From Phytophthora colocasiae (lineage: Eukaryota; Oomycota; Peronosporomycetes; Peronosporales; Peronosporaceae): a DNA stretch of 64,000 nucleotides. Shown one piece after another: positions 55,277 to 64,000 of this stretch. Positions within the stretch are counted from its first letter, which is position 1. Each line of letters opens with the position of its first letter. The notes under the pieces were generated by a model. It was not told the origin of the DNA. It made no database searches and saw only the letters and a program-made list of their open reading frames with translations. A program made the position numbers and the translations under genes. The stretch covers positions 682,001-746,000 of the forward strand of contig JAGKQI010000103.1 of NCBI GenBank assembly GCA_018806915.1. Direction: 5' to 3'.

Positions 55277-56569
55277 CTATTTCTTCTCCGCACTTTGGGC
55301 TGCATCCTTGATCGAGTGGTAAATGACGTCAATGCTCTTTTGAGCATTGGATCCCTTTTCATTCGTGATGCGCGCGATTGTTGAAGTGTTGTCAATCATC
55401 ATTGGGACTTCCGTGAATACAACGCCAGTTAGTTCCTTCACAAAAAAAACTACCCAGCGCAAGTCCTCGAGACCGGAGTCGGCAGCAATGAACTCAGCGA
55501 CCGTTGATGATTTCGCAGTGTGTCTCTGTCGTTTGCATTCCCAATGCACGGCGCAGTTTCGAGCCTGCAGAAGCGCGCCGGACACTGATTTTCTGTCCTC
55601 GAGGTTGTTCGCCCAGTCGGCGTCTGTGTACAGCCGAAGTGGAGGTGCCGCCAAATCCCGCTTGAATCGTAACGCGGTTGCGCGAGTTGCCGATACGTAC
55701 CGAAGAATTCTTTTCACAGCGTTCCAATGGATGATGCTTGGGTTACTTGCATGAGCCGATACTTGATTTACGGCGTAGGAGATGTCAGGTCTCGTGATTC
55801 TGCTCAAGTATAGTAGGGCACCCACAGCCTGACGGTACGGCATGTGTACCGCCAGTTCATCGTTTTCTGCAGCTTTGTACAGGATGGTGCCTTGATCCAT
55901 CGGTGTTTTTGTAGGCCGACACTCCTCCATCGCGAACCGATGACACATTTCCGTCGCGTACTGTTCTTGATCGATTGTCATTTCTCCACGTTCGATGTCG
56001 CGATGAATGCGCATGCCAAGGAACCACGACAGTTCCCCAAGATCCTTGATGTCGTATTTGTTGTGAAGGGAGGTCATCAACTCCTCCATGTCCTTGGTGT
56101 TCTCATACCCGATGAGAATATCATCTACGTAAACAAGCACAATTAGCATCTTGTCGGGATTTGTGTAAACGCACGGGTCTGCGATAGTCGGTACGAAACC
56201 AGTCGCCTTTAAGAAGGCGTCGAGCTCTGCGTTCCACTCCCTTCCAGCTTGCTTCAGCCCGTAAAGGGCTTTGCCAAGTAGCCAGACTTGACCGGGTTCA
56301 CCTTCTTCAAAGCCTTTCGGCTGCCTCACGTAGATCGTTTCACTTAGTCCAGCTTTGACGTACGCTGTCGGCACGTCTCCTTGCCGCACACGCCATCCCC
56401 TATGGTTGCACTCGGCCAGGAAAACACGAATAGATGTTAGTTTAACCACTGGAGCGTAGGTATCGACATAGTCAACCAGGTAAATTTGGCCACAGCCTTG
56501 CGCGCAGACACGGGCTCGTGCTCGTGCAATGGAGCCGTCTGCATGGCGCTTGAGGCGAAAGTTTATCAT
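55277..56569 (-). pseudogene. Copia reverse transcriptase and RNase H
   Basis: The longest intact part of pol, 430 codons. It includes RLKRHADGSIARARARVCAQG, YAPVVKLTSIR, QGDVPTAYVKA, LYGLKQAGREW and the RT active site LVYVDDILIG. RNase H follows with YTDADWANNLEDRKSVSG and a late FIAADSGLEDLRW segment. The region is open but joins the upstream integrase part only through frameshifts and a stop (ATCQ*DIHLG near 56610). The active-site residues are intact. Confidence 0.85.
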
Positions 56570-56797
56570 GGATCCGATGACATGGGCATTGGCGAAGTCA
56601 CCAAGGTGAATGTCTCATTGGCACGTAGCGCCTCGATCTCGTCGCTTTATTGCATTTTCCATAGATTCCAATGGACCGATTGCTTGGCCTCCTCAACAGT
56701 AAGCGGTTCTTCAATAACTTCACCCAGGACGAGAAACGCGGCACCGATGTTGCGTTGTGCGATGCGCAATGAACGTCTACGGCTTGTTAAGTTGGGC

Positions 56798-58230
56798 TCA
56801 GGGGGTCTGGTGTTTTCCAGCATCGCCAGGACTTCCCCGCATCGGGGCGCGTGTCTCGTTTTCATCACAGGCTAACTCAGGAACTGGTGCTCTTGGTCGT
56901 GAGTGTGAACTGGTTTCGTCACGATGGATTGCCTCAAGTGTCTGAAAAGGGTTGATCTGAGAGGCGGGCGTCGGAGCATGAGCTTGTAGACCGAGGAACG
57001 TAACGTCACAACTGTGAATTACACGAGCACCACCTTCACGAACGTAAATGTAGTATCCCTTGCGCTCGTGGTCGTGACCTACAAAGATTCCGCGCTGACC
57101 CTTTGGACGAAATTTGAACTTGGTGCTGCGTTGACTTGGCTTTAGTAGGACAACGACGGACTCACCGAATGCGTGGAGATCACCGAAGTCAGGTTGAGAT
57201 CCAAAATACTTGGCGTATGGTGTTGCTGTTGCGTCACTCTTGGACAGGACGCGGTTCCGCATGAATGCAGCTGCTCGAATCGCGTACTCCCAAAGATTAT
57301 GGGGGACATTTGCCTGGAGAAGGAGGCAGCGGGCGACATCAGCAAGAGTCCGATTCGTACGCTCTGCTACGCCGTTTTGATAATGCACGTCTGGTTCCGA
57401 ATATTGGCGCTCAATCCCAGCATCAGAGCACCGTGTATCAAAAGCCGCACTGGAAAATTCGCCACCATTGTCGGTGCGGAGGACTTTGACTCGACCGTCA
57501 CCTGTGCGATTTTGATGATGCTGAGGTAGTCTTGGATGAATTTTTCTGCTTCACTCTTTTCCTTCAAGAAATAGAGGTGGGTGAACCCCCTCCATTTGAT
57601 AGCCATGTAGTAGCGGTGACCGTGTATGCTTCGCTGGAACGGTCCAGCCAAATCTGCATGGCAGATTGTGTCTCGTTCTTCTTGCGAACGCTGACTTGAT
57701 CGCGGTGCTGCACGACTGTGCGCTTTCCCCATGGCGCATATTTCGCAAGGGAACATCGGCAGCTTCTTGGGGCCGTCGATGCGCATGTTGCGCACCTGAT
57801 GGCTGCGTTCGAGATCAAGGATGGCTTGGTAGTTGAGGTGCCCCAATCGTCGGTGCCAATCTTCCAGCGAGTTCTTGGCAATGGCTGGTCCAGCAGCGTT
57901 CACGGTGGCAGCAAATCCGGACTGTAGGTGAGGAACAGCATACACGCCATGCCGAAGATGACCACGAAATATGGGTTTCCCATACACGACACATTCAGTA
58001 TCAGTAAAATCACACTTGTACCCTTCCTTGGTGAGTTCGGAGACGGAAAGCAGGGGTTGCGATAACGTCGGCACGTGTACTACGTCTTGTAGCTCACAAT
58101 CTTCTCCAACTCGCAGTTTGCCAGCTTCGTTTCCAACCACACATCGTCCGTCAGCGAAGTTGACATGATGCTCATCACATGGCTCCACTTCCGTTAAAGC
58201 TGTGCGATCTCCCGTCATGTGATACGATGC
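56798..58230 (-). pseudogene. Copia protease and integrase (frameshifted)
   Basis: The protease active site IIDSGASYHMTGD is at about 58195-58235. The integrase zinc-binding region (DWHRRLGHLNYQ, then CEICAMGKAH) and the DDE core start follow (CHADLAGPF). Near 57500 the frame changes; the core continues as TDNGGEF in the other frame, then QNGVAERTNRT with the catalytic glutamate. A further frameshift near 56800-56870 precedes RT. All three DDE residues are still encoded, though not in one frame. Confidence 0.82.
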
Positions 58231-58311
58231 TCCTGAGTCGATAATTGCTGCTGAAGCAGCTATACCAGGAGTCGTACGTTTTGTTCTCGGTGTCCGTGGA
58301 CACCCGCCTCT

Positions 58312-59253
58312 TCAGTGCTCATCTGACGGCGACGCAACAGCGGCAGCCATTTCACTCACTGATCGTCCGGTTTCTCCTCGCTGCTGTTGGGCAACAAATC
58401 GGTCGTGATAATTCGTCGTATGGCCACGCTGGTTGCACGTCCTACATAACGCATTGCTGAAGTCCCATCGCTGTCTCTTGGAGTCGCTGGAGATGCCAGC
58501 ATTAGCTGAGCCGTTGCGAGGTCCAGTGGATGCGTCGTAGTGCCGCTTCTTCATGCGACCATCGTTACCGGCCAGACGACTAAGTAGGTTGATGGCTGTC
58601 TCGAACTCTTCAGTAGCGTCGTCAGCATCCACGTTGACTTGAGCGAGAAGAGTGTCACGGTAGCGGGGGTAAGCCAAGTTCACAAATGTGCTCAGCGCTT
58701 GCTGCTCAGTATAGTTACTCACGCGCCCTTGATTTAAGCCAGTGGCGATTTGCGATAGCCGATGGGCATACTCGTCGTACGACTCCTGGGGTAACTTGGC
58801 AGCGTTCGCTAGCAAGATGGATAGGCGCTGTACGGAAAGACGACTTCGGAACTTGAGGAGGAATGCTCAACCCAATTCACGCAACGAGTTCTTGGGAAGC
58901 GTGGTGCGGTTTCGCATGCGCCAGGTCGCCGCTGTCCCGACAAGGCGGGACGTCAGCACACTACACTTGAGCGGTTCGGACCATGTGCGTCCGTTCAAGT
59001 TCTCAGCATCCTCGATTTGAGCTTGAAGCCGCTCGAACCATTCGTGTGCACCCGCGTCGAAGTAGCCATCACGAATTTCGCCTGTAAATGGCTCGATCGT
59101 GATAAGCTTCAGGTTGACCTTGGAGAGCATTTGAGGGGCCGCATGCGAAGATTGCGCCTCTTCCCCGTACTCTACGTCTTCCCCGTCTCCGTAGGGTGCC
59201 GGCTCGGGTTCTCGGTCGACCTCATCTTCCTCGTGGGAGCTGTGGGAGGACAT
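58312..59253 (-). pseudogene. Copia gag (two stops)
   Basis: Gag starts with an ATG at 59253 and runs to an in-frame TGA near 58867 (after SLRELG). The same frame then continues through ANAAKLPQESYDEYAHRL to a nucleocapsid knuckle CRTCNQRGHTTNYH, and a second TGA at 58312 separates it from protease. The knuckle has His where the usual CX2CX4HX4C motif has its last Cys. The stops could be readthrough sites or inactivating changes; the first lies mid-gag, which argues for inactivation. Confidence 0.75.
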
Positions 59254-59285
59254 CTCGATGCTCTAGAGACAAGAGGCTGTTAACC

Positions 59286-59426
59286 TGTTAGAAGCAGGGA
59301 AAATCTGGGAATGAGATTCTTTGTTTACCTATGCATTCTATCTTGGTGCATCTGCCTTGCACTTCGTCCACGGTGGTATCGCGCTTGCCTTGCGTCATAA
59401 CTCAGGGAACGAGTCGAGTTCCGACA
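59286..59426 (-). repeat. Copia 5' LTR
   Basis: 141 bp, the upstream LTR relative to the minus-strand reading of the element, followed outward by the target duplication TCTTC at 59427-59431. Confidence 0.92.
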
Positions 59427-59431
59427 TCTTC

Positions 59432-60382
59432 ATTTTCGTGTCGTCATCGACTGGCGAGCTACCGGTAGTGTTGGCGCCTGTCGGATAGGCTGTCCAAGAC
59501 GAAAACATGGTCGTCACCGGCAGATCTTGGACATGTTCGTATCTTGGTCCGGGTTTTTGACACTAACATCGCGCTTGTGGTTTGTCCGACCACTCTTCCA
59601 GTGTACGGCTTCTGTTGGTTCACCGGAGCGAACGAAAGGAAAGAATACAAGTGGAGCGATCGATGAAGCCATATCTTCGTACCGTAGGACATAGCCCTTT
59701 GAACAAAGCTTCACGTCCATTTCCAATGTAAATAATGTTGTACCAAGCGCTAGAGCATCAGGCGTTTCCAACGCTTCATGAACTGTTGTCGCAACAAAGG
59801 CCCACAGTCACTCAACGTTTGTATGTATGCAGGGTTAGATACACGACCGACGATCCTTTTACAATATTCACGGTTCATGTGAAGCTGGGTAGTATTCCTA
59901 CTTGTGGAGGCATTTTGCAGCCGGTAAATCGTGATGACGAGCCATTTCGGAATGGATCAGATACAGAACGGATGCCGACTGGAGCGTCTTGATCCTTAAC
60001 ACAACACACTGATCTATTTCATGTATTACCAACTAAGTTAAAGACATTTGCTCTGTAATGGTGCGCACCACCAGATCTTGCTATCCGCCACGTCAGCTTC
60101 AACATCATTCAAATTTCAACCAATCCTATCTTCATATACATTTCATTGGCTGAAAATTGAAAAGCGAAAGGGGGATTTCTCTCACTTGAGTGTCATTTCC
60201 CGCGACTCAGTGACATCTTCCCCCCTTGCTCCCCCCTCCACCATATTCTGCACGACAGGAAACGCAGGGGAAAGCAGTGGATCGAGTGAGTCTCTCACTC
60301 TCGTCCACCGTCCACCGTCGACCAGCGTAAGCGGAATCAGTCGAAAAGCCCAAGGCCGCAGCCCCGTAGCTCCCTCGCGCTG
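59432..60382. other. Upstream region of the WW-RRM gene
   Basis: Only short unrecognised ORFs occur (minus-strand 59771-59459 in two frames, plus-strand 59735-59992). Near the gene there are inverted CCAAT boxes, for example ATTGGCTGAAAATTG at about 60146-60160. The last ~170 bp are C-rich. Confidence 0.4.
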
Positions 60383-60395
60383 CATTTTTCATTTT
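60383..60395 (+). promoter_or_regulatory. Oomycete initiator (Inr) of the WW-RRM gene
   Basis: CATTTTTCATTTT matches the oomycete core-promoter consensus CATTYYNCAWTTT at every position. It lies 32 bp before the ATG at 60427, a normal distance for these organisms. Confidence 0.65.
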
Positions 60396-60426
60396 GTGTG
60401 TATTGCATACCACCACGCCACGCACC

Positions 60427-61632
60427 ATGGCCGATCAAGTGGATCCCAACGCCGGCGGTGACGCCCAAGTGTCTTCGTCCCCGCAGTGGTCGGAGCATAA
60501 CGCTCCCAATGGCCGCAAGTACTACTACAATGCCGTTACGGGCGAATCTACGTGGGAACGGTACGTCTAGTGCAATTGACGTAGCTCTTTCGTCGATAGT
60601 TTAAACTTACGCTGTATATATCTTTCAGTCCTGCGGAATTAGCAGCTCCACAAGCGGAATTGCCTCGTGGTGGTGCTACTCAGCAGCAGACGCAGCCTCA
60701 GCAGCAACAGCCGCCAGCGGGAGGTTTCCAACAGCCTCAGCTTGGTCAAGGTCCGCAAGGTGCAGTATTGACCACCATATTAATGTGTGATGTCGATCTT
60801 CTTATCGTGATATTGATGCTTTATCAGCAGGCGCTGCAGCGTACGGAAGTTACCCGCAGCCGTACGGCCAGCCCATGCAATACCCACCTCCGTACGGAGG
60901 TAGTGGTTACATGTATCCTTTCCCGCAAGCTTACGGTGCGTTGATGGTGACAAGGAGAAACGTTTCTGAACTGCTCCTGATTCTGTTGCTGTCGTGTTGA
61001 TTGCTGTCTATGTAGGTTACCCGCCGCAGATTGTGGGCCCGGGTCCTCCGATCCAAACTACGGAGAGCGGCCAAGGTGAGACCTTTGTACATGCATTCTA
61101 TTGTTGCCTGTATAAGTGTGTGTTGTGCATGGACTAAATGTTGAAAATCATCACACTTTCGCGTGTGTGCGTGATTGGAAACATTGCGTGTTGTGTATTG
61201 CTGCGTACAGGACCTCCTGGATGCAACCTGTTTGTCTTTCACATCCCGAACGACATGACTAACCAGGATCTCTTCAATTACTTCGCTACGTTCGGCAACG
61301 TGATTAGCGCTCGCATCATGGTGGAGAAGGAAACAGGAAGGAGCCGTGGCTTTGGTACGTGGTAGCTTCAGTGAACGAAGCGAGGTGGCCTGACTTGTGT
61401 GCGTTAACGCTTTGGTCGGTCAGGTTTCGTGAGCTACGACAATGCTCCGTCGGCAGAAGCTGCCATCAAGGGTATGAACGGCTTCCAGGTCGGCCGCAAG
61501 CGCCTGAAAGTGCAGCACAAGAAGGAGAAGAACCAGGGTCCGATGTTCGGCGATATGCCTGCCCACATGGATACCAATGCCAACGACATGGCTGCCCAGA
61601 GCAGTGCTACTTCGCTGCCTTCGGGCAACTAG
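60427..61632 (+). CDS. WW-domain and RRM RNA-binding protein (CELF-like)
   Basis: Six exons, 60427-60560, 60629-60759, 60831-60935, 61016-61075, 61211-61354 and 61424-61632, join in frame to 260 aa. The ATG is in strong context (CACCATGG). A WW domain lies at about residues 19-48 ([17 protein letters not shown], then GESTWERP), followed by a Gln/Pro-rich and Tyr/Gly/Pro-rich linker. One RRM spans about 155-232: RNP2 LFVFHIP and RNP1 SRGFGFVSY, closest in style to the third RRM of CELF/Bruno proteins. A single WW plus a single RRM suggests a splicing or mRNA-processing adaptor. Four of the five introns interrupt glycine codons at phase 1. Confidence 0.85.
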
Positions 61633-62320
61633 AGCGCTCGACAAAAGAGACACACTACGCTATCAATATTATGGAGCATGTTTGGGGAATGGTTAAAGAG
61701 GAAGAACATCAAAACGAGACAAGAAGAAGAACAAGCCTGATCGCGTGGAAGGAGCTGTCCATTGTGATTGTGGCGAAGAGGAAAACGTCGTTTCGGGCTT
61801 TTGCGTGACGGATGGCAGGATCGACGCAGGAAGAAAAAAGAAAAAGAAGGGTGGAGTGCAGCGGAAGTGGTCAAGGCAGCAGTCAAGTTATTCATGCAAC
61901 AAGGAGGAGAAGCAGCTGCTCTGCTTGTGTTCCCGAAATGCATATCCGGTGACGTTTAGCCTTTCGAAGGAGAGAAGAATGTAGGCGCTTAGTGCATACG
62001 TAGCGTTAGCAAGCAGACGGCGAAGCCGACCTCGTAAAGCAAGACCTGTCGGGCCGCTTCCACGTTACATGTACTACAGTACTTCCTTGTGATCGTGTCG
62101 ACAATGAGAACAACACATCTCATTGTCGACACCTTCATGTTTTCAACTTTGCTAGAAAGGGAAGTATCCAACACGAAATTGCGGTCAAGTGATCAGACGG
62201 CTACGACATTCGACTCTGCAATTGCCATTGGCAATGCCAAGGCACTGCCATATACATGTCGCTATTACCGGTGGCCTTGAAGCATTGAAGCATTGAAGCA
62301 CAGGTTTGATCGTCACGCTG
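61633..62320. other. 3' flank of the WW-RRM gene
   Basis: Only spurious ORFs are seen. The segment is purine-rich just after the stop and includes the inverted repeat at 62095-62132. Confidence 0.4.
62095..62132. repeat. Perfect inverted repeat, 15-bp arms
   Basis: GTGTCGACAATGAGA (62095-62109) is exactly complementary to 62118-62132, with an 8-base loop. It lies about 460 bp downstream of the WW-RRM stop, too far to be called a terminator with confidence. Confidence 0.85.
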
Positions 62321-62787
62321 ATGGCGACCGGTGCTGCCGCAGACCAACCATTCTGGGACCTCGTCTTCACTCGCCTTGGTCGTCTCGTCGACAAGCACCA
62401 AAGATCACACACACTCATCAGTGTCGGTGTCGCTTGCACCGAGTCACTCGGCGCTCGGTGACCAAGGGACCCGCACCACCAATGACTGCTAGGCTGTCGC
62501 CTGCACGGCGCTTCACCGTGCAACCTGGACAGACTATTGCGTATTCTGCACTGCAGAATCTGCAGCAACTAAATGCTAAACTTCTGATGCAGAGTTCGTC
62601 GGTGAAAGGTCAAGTGGTCAACAACAGTCAACTTGATGTCGACGACTGTCGTACGGGCGACGACGCTAGTAAAACATGGCCCCTTGTAGCGGCTGGTGAT
62701 GGTTTAACGGTTCACGTGATACCAACAGCAATCGATACCCGAAAATGCGCCGAGGCAGAAATGGATGTCGTGATGAGAGGCAGATAG
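62321..62787 (+). pseudogene. Degraded ORF of unknown family
   Basis: From an ATG at 62321 one frame encodes a protein-like stretch (MATGAAADQPFWDLVFTRLG, then HTLISVGVACTESLGAR) ending in TGA at 62461. A second frame continues at once with VTKGPAPPMTARLSPARR and SALQNLQQLNAKLLMQ to a stop at 62787. The smooth handover suggests one gene split by a frameshift. The family is not recognised; an intact gene with an unusual splice is the alternative. Confidence 0.3.
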
Positions 62788-63244
62788 GAAACCCAAACTG
62801 TCCCAGGTGGCGTCCAAACATGGGCAGCATCGACAAGCAAAAGCTCCACTGTCCCCGGATCTTGCGCCGCAAGTTGCGTTGGCCTCTTGAAAATTGAATG
62901 TGCAGTACTACTAGTCACAGGATAGGAGCTTCCAAGACAGCAAACTCAAATCATGTCCTTCCTGAGTATTTTCGGGTCACCAGTTGTTGTAGTGTTCCGG
63001 CTTCACGATCCTTTGTTGTGATACAAGACAGATGTCGTCTCCGCAGATGCATTCTGAGCGCGTACGCAATGTATTTGACCAAGAATCGTGGGGTGTCCCA
63101 ATGGACGCCACCAATGCGTCACGATGTTTGTTTACAGATACCGGTACTGCAGCCGAGAAACCCCGTCGGCACATGTCAGAATCCCTACCCCAGCACGAGC
63201 TACATACGCATTATCAAGGCAGGCCCATACATTTTGGCCGCGTG
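62788..63244. other. Intergenic, no gene recognised
   Basis: Only short overlapping ORFs are seen and no family resemblance. It ends at the left terminal repeat of the MITE-like element. Confidence 0.4.
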
Positions 63245-63605
63245 TACAAATAACGACGGAAAAAGACGACGAACTCAAAAAGACGTCGTTAGTCTAGCAA
63301 TGTTCATCCGACCATCTGGTGAAAAACTCACTAAGATTACAAAAAAAGTGAACCATTTTCCGCAAATCACTTCTTCGATTGGTTGAATATTATTTATAAT
63401 AGCTGTAAACTTTGCTTTGCCGATTCTATTGGATAAAACAGAATTTTGTAATGAGCAAAAATTGGACTTTGGGACATAGATTTCAATTTTGAGCCAATAG
63501 AAAAAAGTAATGCCAGACGTCGTGTTTTTCCGTCGTGTAAGCTGCCCGTTCTTAACTATTGAAAGCACTAACATTTCCCGGCGGGTTTTTCCGTCGTTAT
63601 TTGTA
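63245..63605. mobile_element. MITE-like element with 20-bp terminal inverted repeats
   Basis: The left end (TACAAATAACGACGG plus five A) at 63245-63264 is the exact reverse complement of 63586-63605. Related subterminal motifs, GACGTCGT and TTTTTCCGTCG, recur inside both ends (about 63282 and 63517-63536). The 361-bp interior has no coding capacity and contains ATTGG boxes. A target-site duplication is not clear, so the exact outer boundary is uncertain. Confidence 0.65.
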
Positions 63606-64000
63606 GCGCATGTCGAAATGCGGTGCTTTTCCAAAGCTAAGGTAAATCATCAATTTAGGGCCATCAACCATTTTAAGGCCGTATTTTAACTGCCAATCAC
63701 GTGAAGTTTTTCACAGAGCAAGTACTTTATTGGCTAAAACACACTAAATACGAATACCTTCAAAAATTAAATTTGTAAATTTGGCGCGAGGTGTCATGGC
63801 TCCAGGCGATGACAGATCAGTCGCCTACATGGTTGGCGGCGAGCTTATTGAGGGCACATTATGGGAGCAGGGTTGTCGCGGGTTCAAGTCCCGTTAATTC
63901 TCCGCACTGATTTGGAAAGTAAAGCATCTATTCAACCTCACTGTGCCAGACACTCGACTAACATTTTGTTGTTTAGAATACAGCTGAACAAGTGATATGC
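63606..64000. other. Right-edge sequence, no gene recognised
   Basis: AT-rich to about 63785. Then a TGGCGGCGAG stretch and GGTTCAAGTCC (63881-63891) resemble the A and B boxes of a tRNA-type promoter, but no tRNA fold can be drawn. A tRNA-derived SINE or chance match is possible. Confidence 0.3.

Larger units (their letters stand above)
55003..59426 (-). mobile_element. Full-length Ty1/Copia LTR retrotransposon
   Basis: The element is 4424 bp, bounded by two 141-bp LTRs with TG...CA ends and flanked by the direct duplication TCTTC (54998-55002 and 59427-59431). It is transcribed on the minus strand, in the order gag, protease, integrase, RT, RNase H, which is the Copia order. The two LTRs look identical base for base, implying a very recent insertion. 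Yet the gag-pol frame contains at least two in-frame stops and about three frameshifts. No clear tRNA-Met-type primer site follows the 5' LTR: the first bases are GGTTAACAGCC. Confidence 0.92.

Noticed and set aside
63828..63905. tRNA gene
   Set aside because: A-box- and B-box-like stretches are present, but the acceptor and D stems cannot be paired.

Overview
The window is nuclear DNA from an oomycete, most likely Phytophthora or a close relative (Peronosporales). The genes carry short GT-AG introns, about 57-78 bp wherever they can be placed. Several products belong to families typical of these organisms: a GH72 glucanosyltransferase remnant, an M96-type mating-specific protein remnant, an oomycete folate/biopterin-type MFS remnant, a PH-CaMK-EF-hand kinase, and a Copia element. 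Two start regions carry close matches to the oomycete initiator consensus (TCATTYYNCAWTTT). The species cannot be fixed from sequence alone.

Layout. Positions 1-11.8 kb are gene-poor: a 3.1-kb-spaced duplication with an internal hairpin, a chromodomain plus cysteine-peptidase-like ORF, and several broken genes (an MFS transporter split by an inversion, and an M96 fragment joined to a 5'-truncated GH72 gene). At 11.82-12.05 kb two abutting perfect inverted repeats (60-bp and 42-bp arms) lie just upstream of a PH-kinase-EF-hand gene. That gene faces a neuropathy-target-esterase-type phospholipase. From 18.1 to 29.1 kb runs an 11-kb mosaic satellite built from three module types, with palindromic cores and a duplicated 1.94-kb higher-order block. 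It is interrupted by a 1.1-kb transposon-like insertion. Its many apparent minus-strand ORFs are repeat translations, not genes.

From 29.4 to 54.4 kb the window is gene-dense and mostly housekeeping: an Rsa3-like ribosome-assembly protein, a DOT1-like methyltransferase, an F-box protein, a kinesin, a 1701-aa C2-DENN-WD40 protein (rebuilt here as five exons), an ankyrin protein, a MurL-like PP-loop enzyme, a NEK kinase, a PHD-finger protein, MOCS3/UBA4, a LarB-like enzyme, a coiled-coil protein and a membrane-anchored purple acid phosphatase. Several pairs are divergent with 100-570 bp between starts. From 55.0 to 59.4 kb lies a full-length Copia retrotransposon with apparently identical 141-bp LTRs and a 5-bp target duplication, but with stops and frameshifts in gag-pol. 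A WW-RRM RNA-binding protein follows at 60.4-61.6 kb, then decayed and MITE-like sequence to the end.

Functional links: the divergent MOCS3-like and LarB-like genes share a 109-bp start-to-start region and both belong to sulfur/cofactor enzyme families. The MurL-like and LarB-like genes are relatives of bacterial enzymes and are the most unexpected metabolic genes here. The structures most worth attention are the double palindrome, the mosaic satellite and the MurL-like and LarB-like genes.
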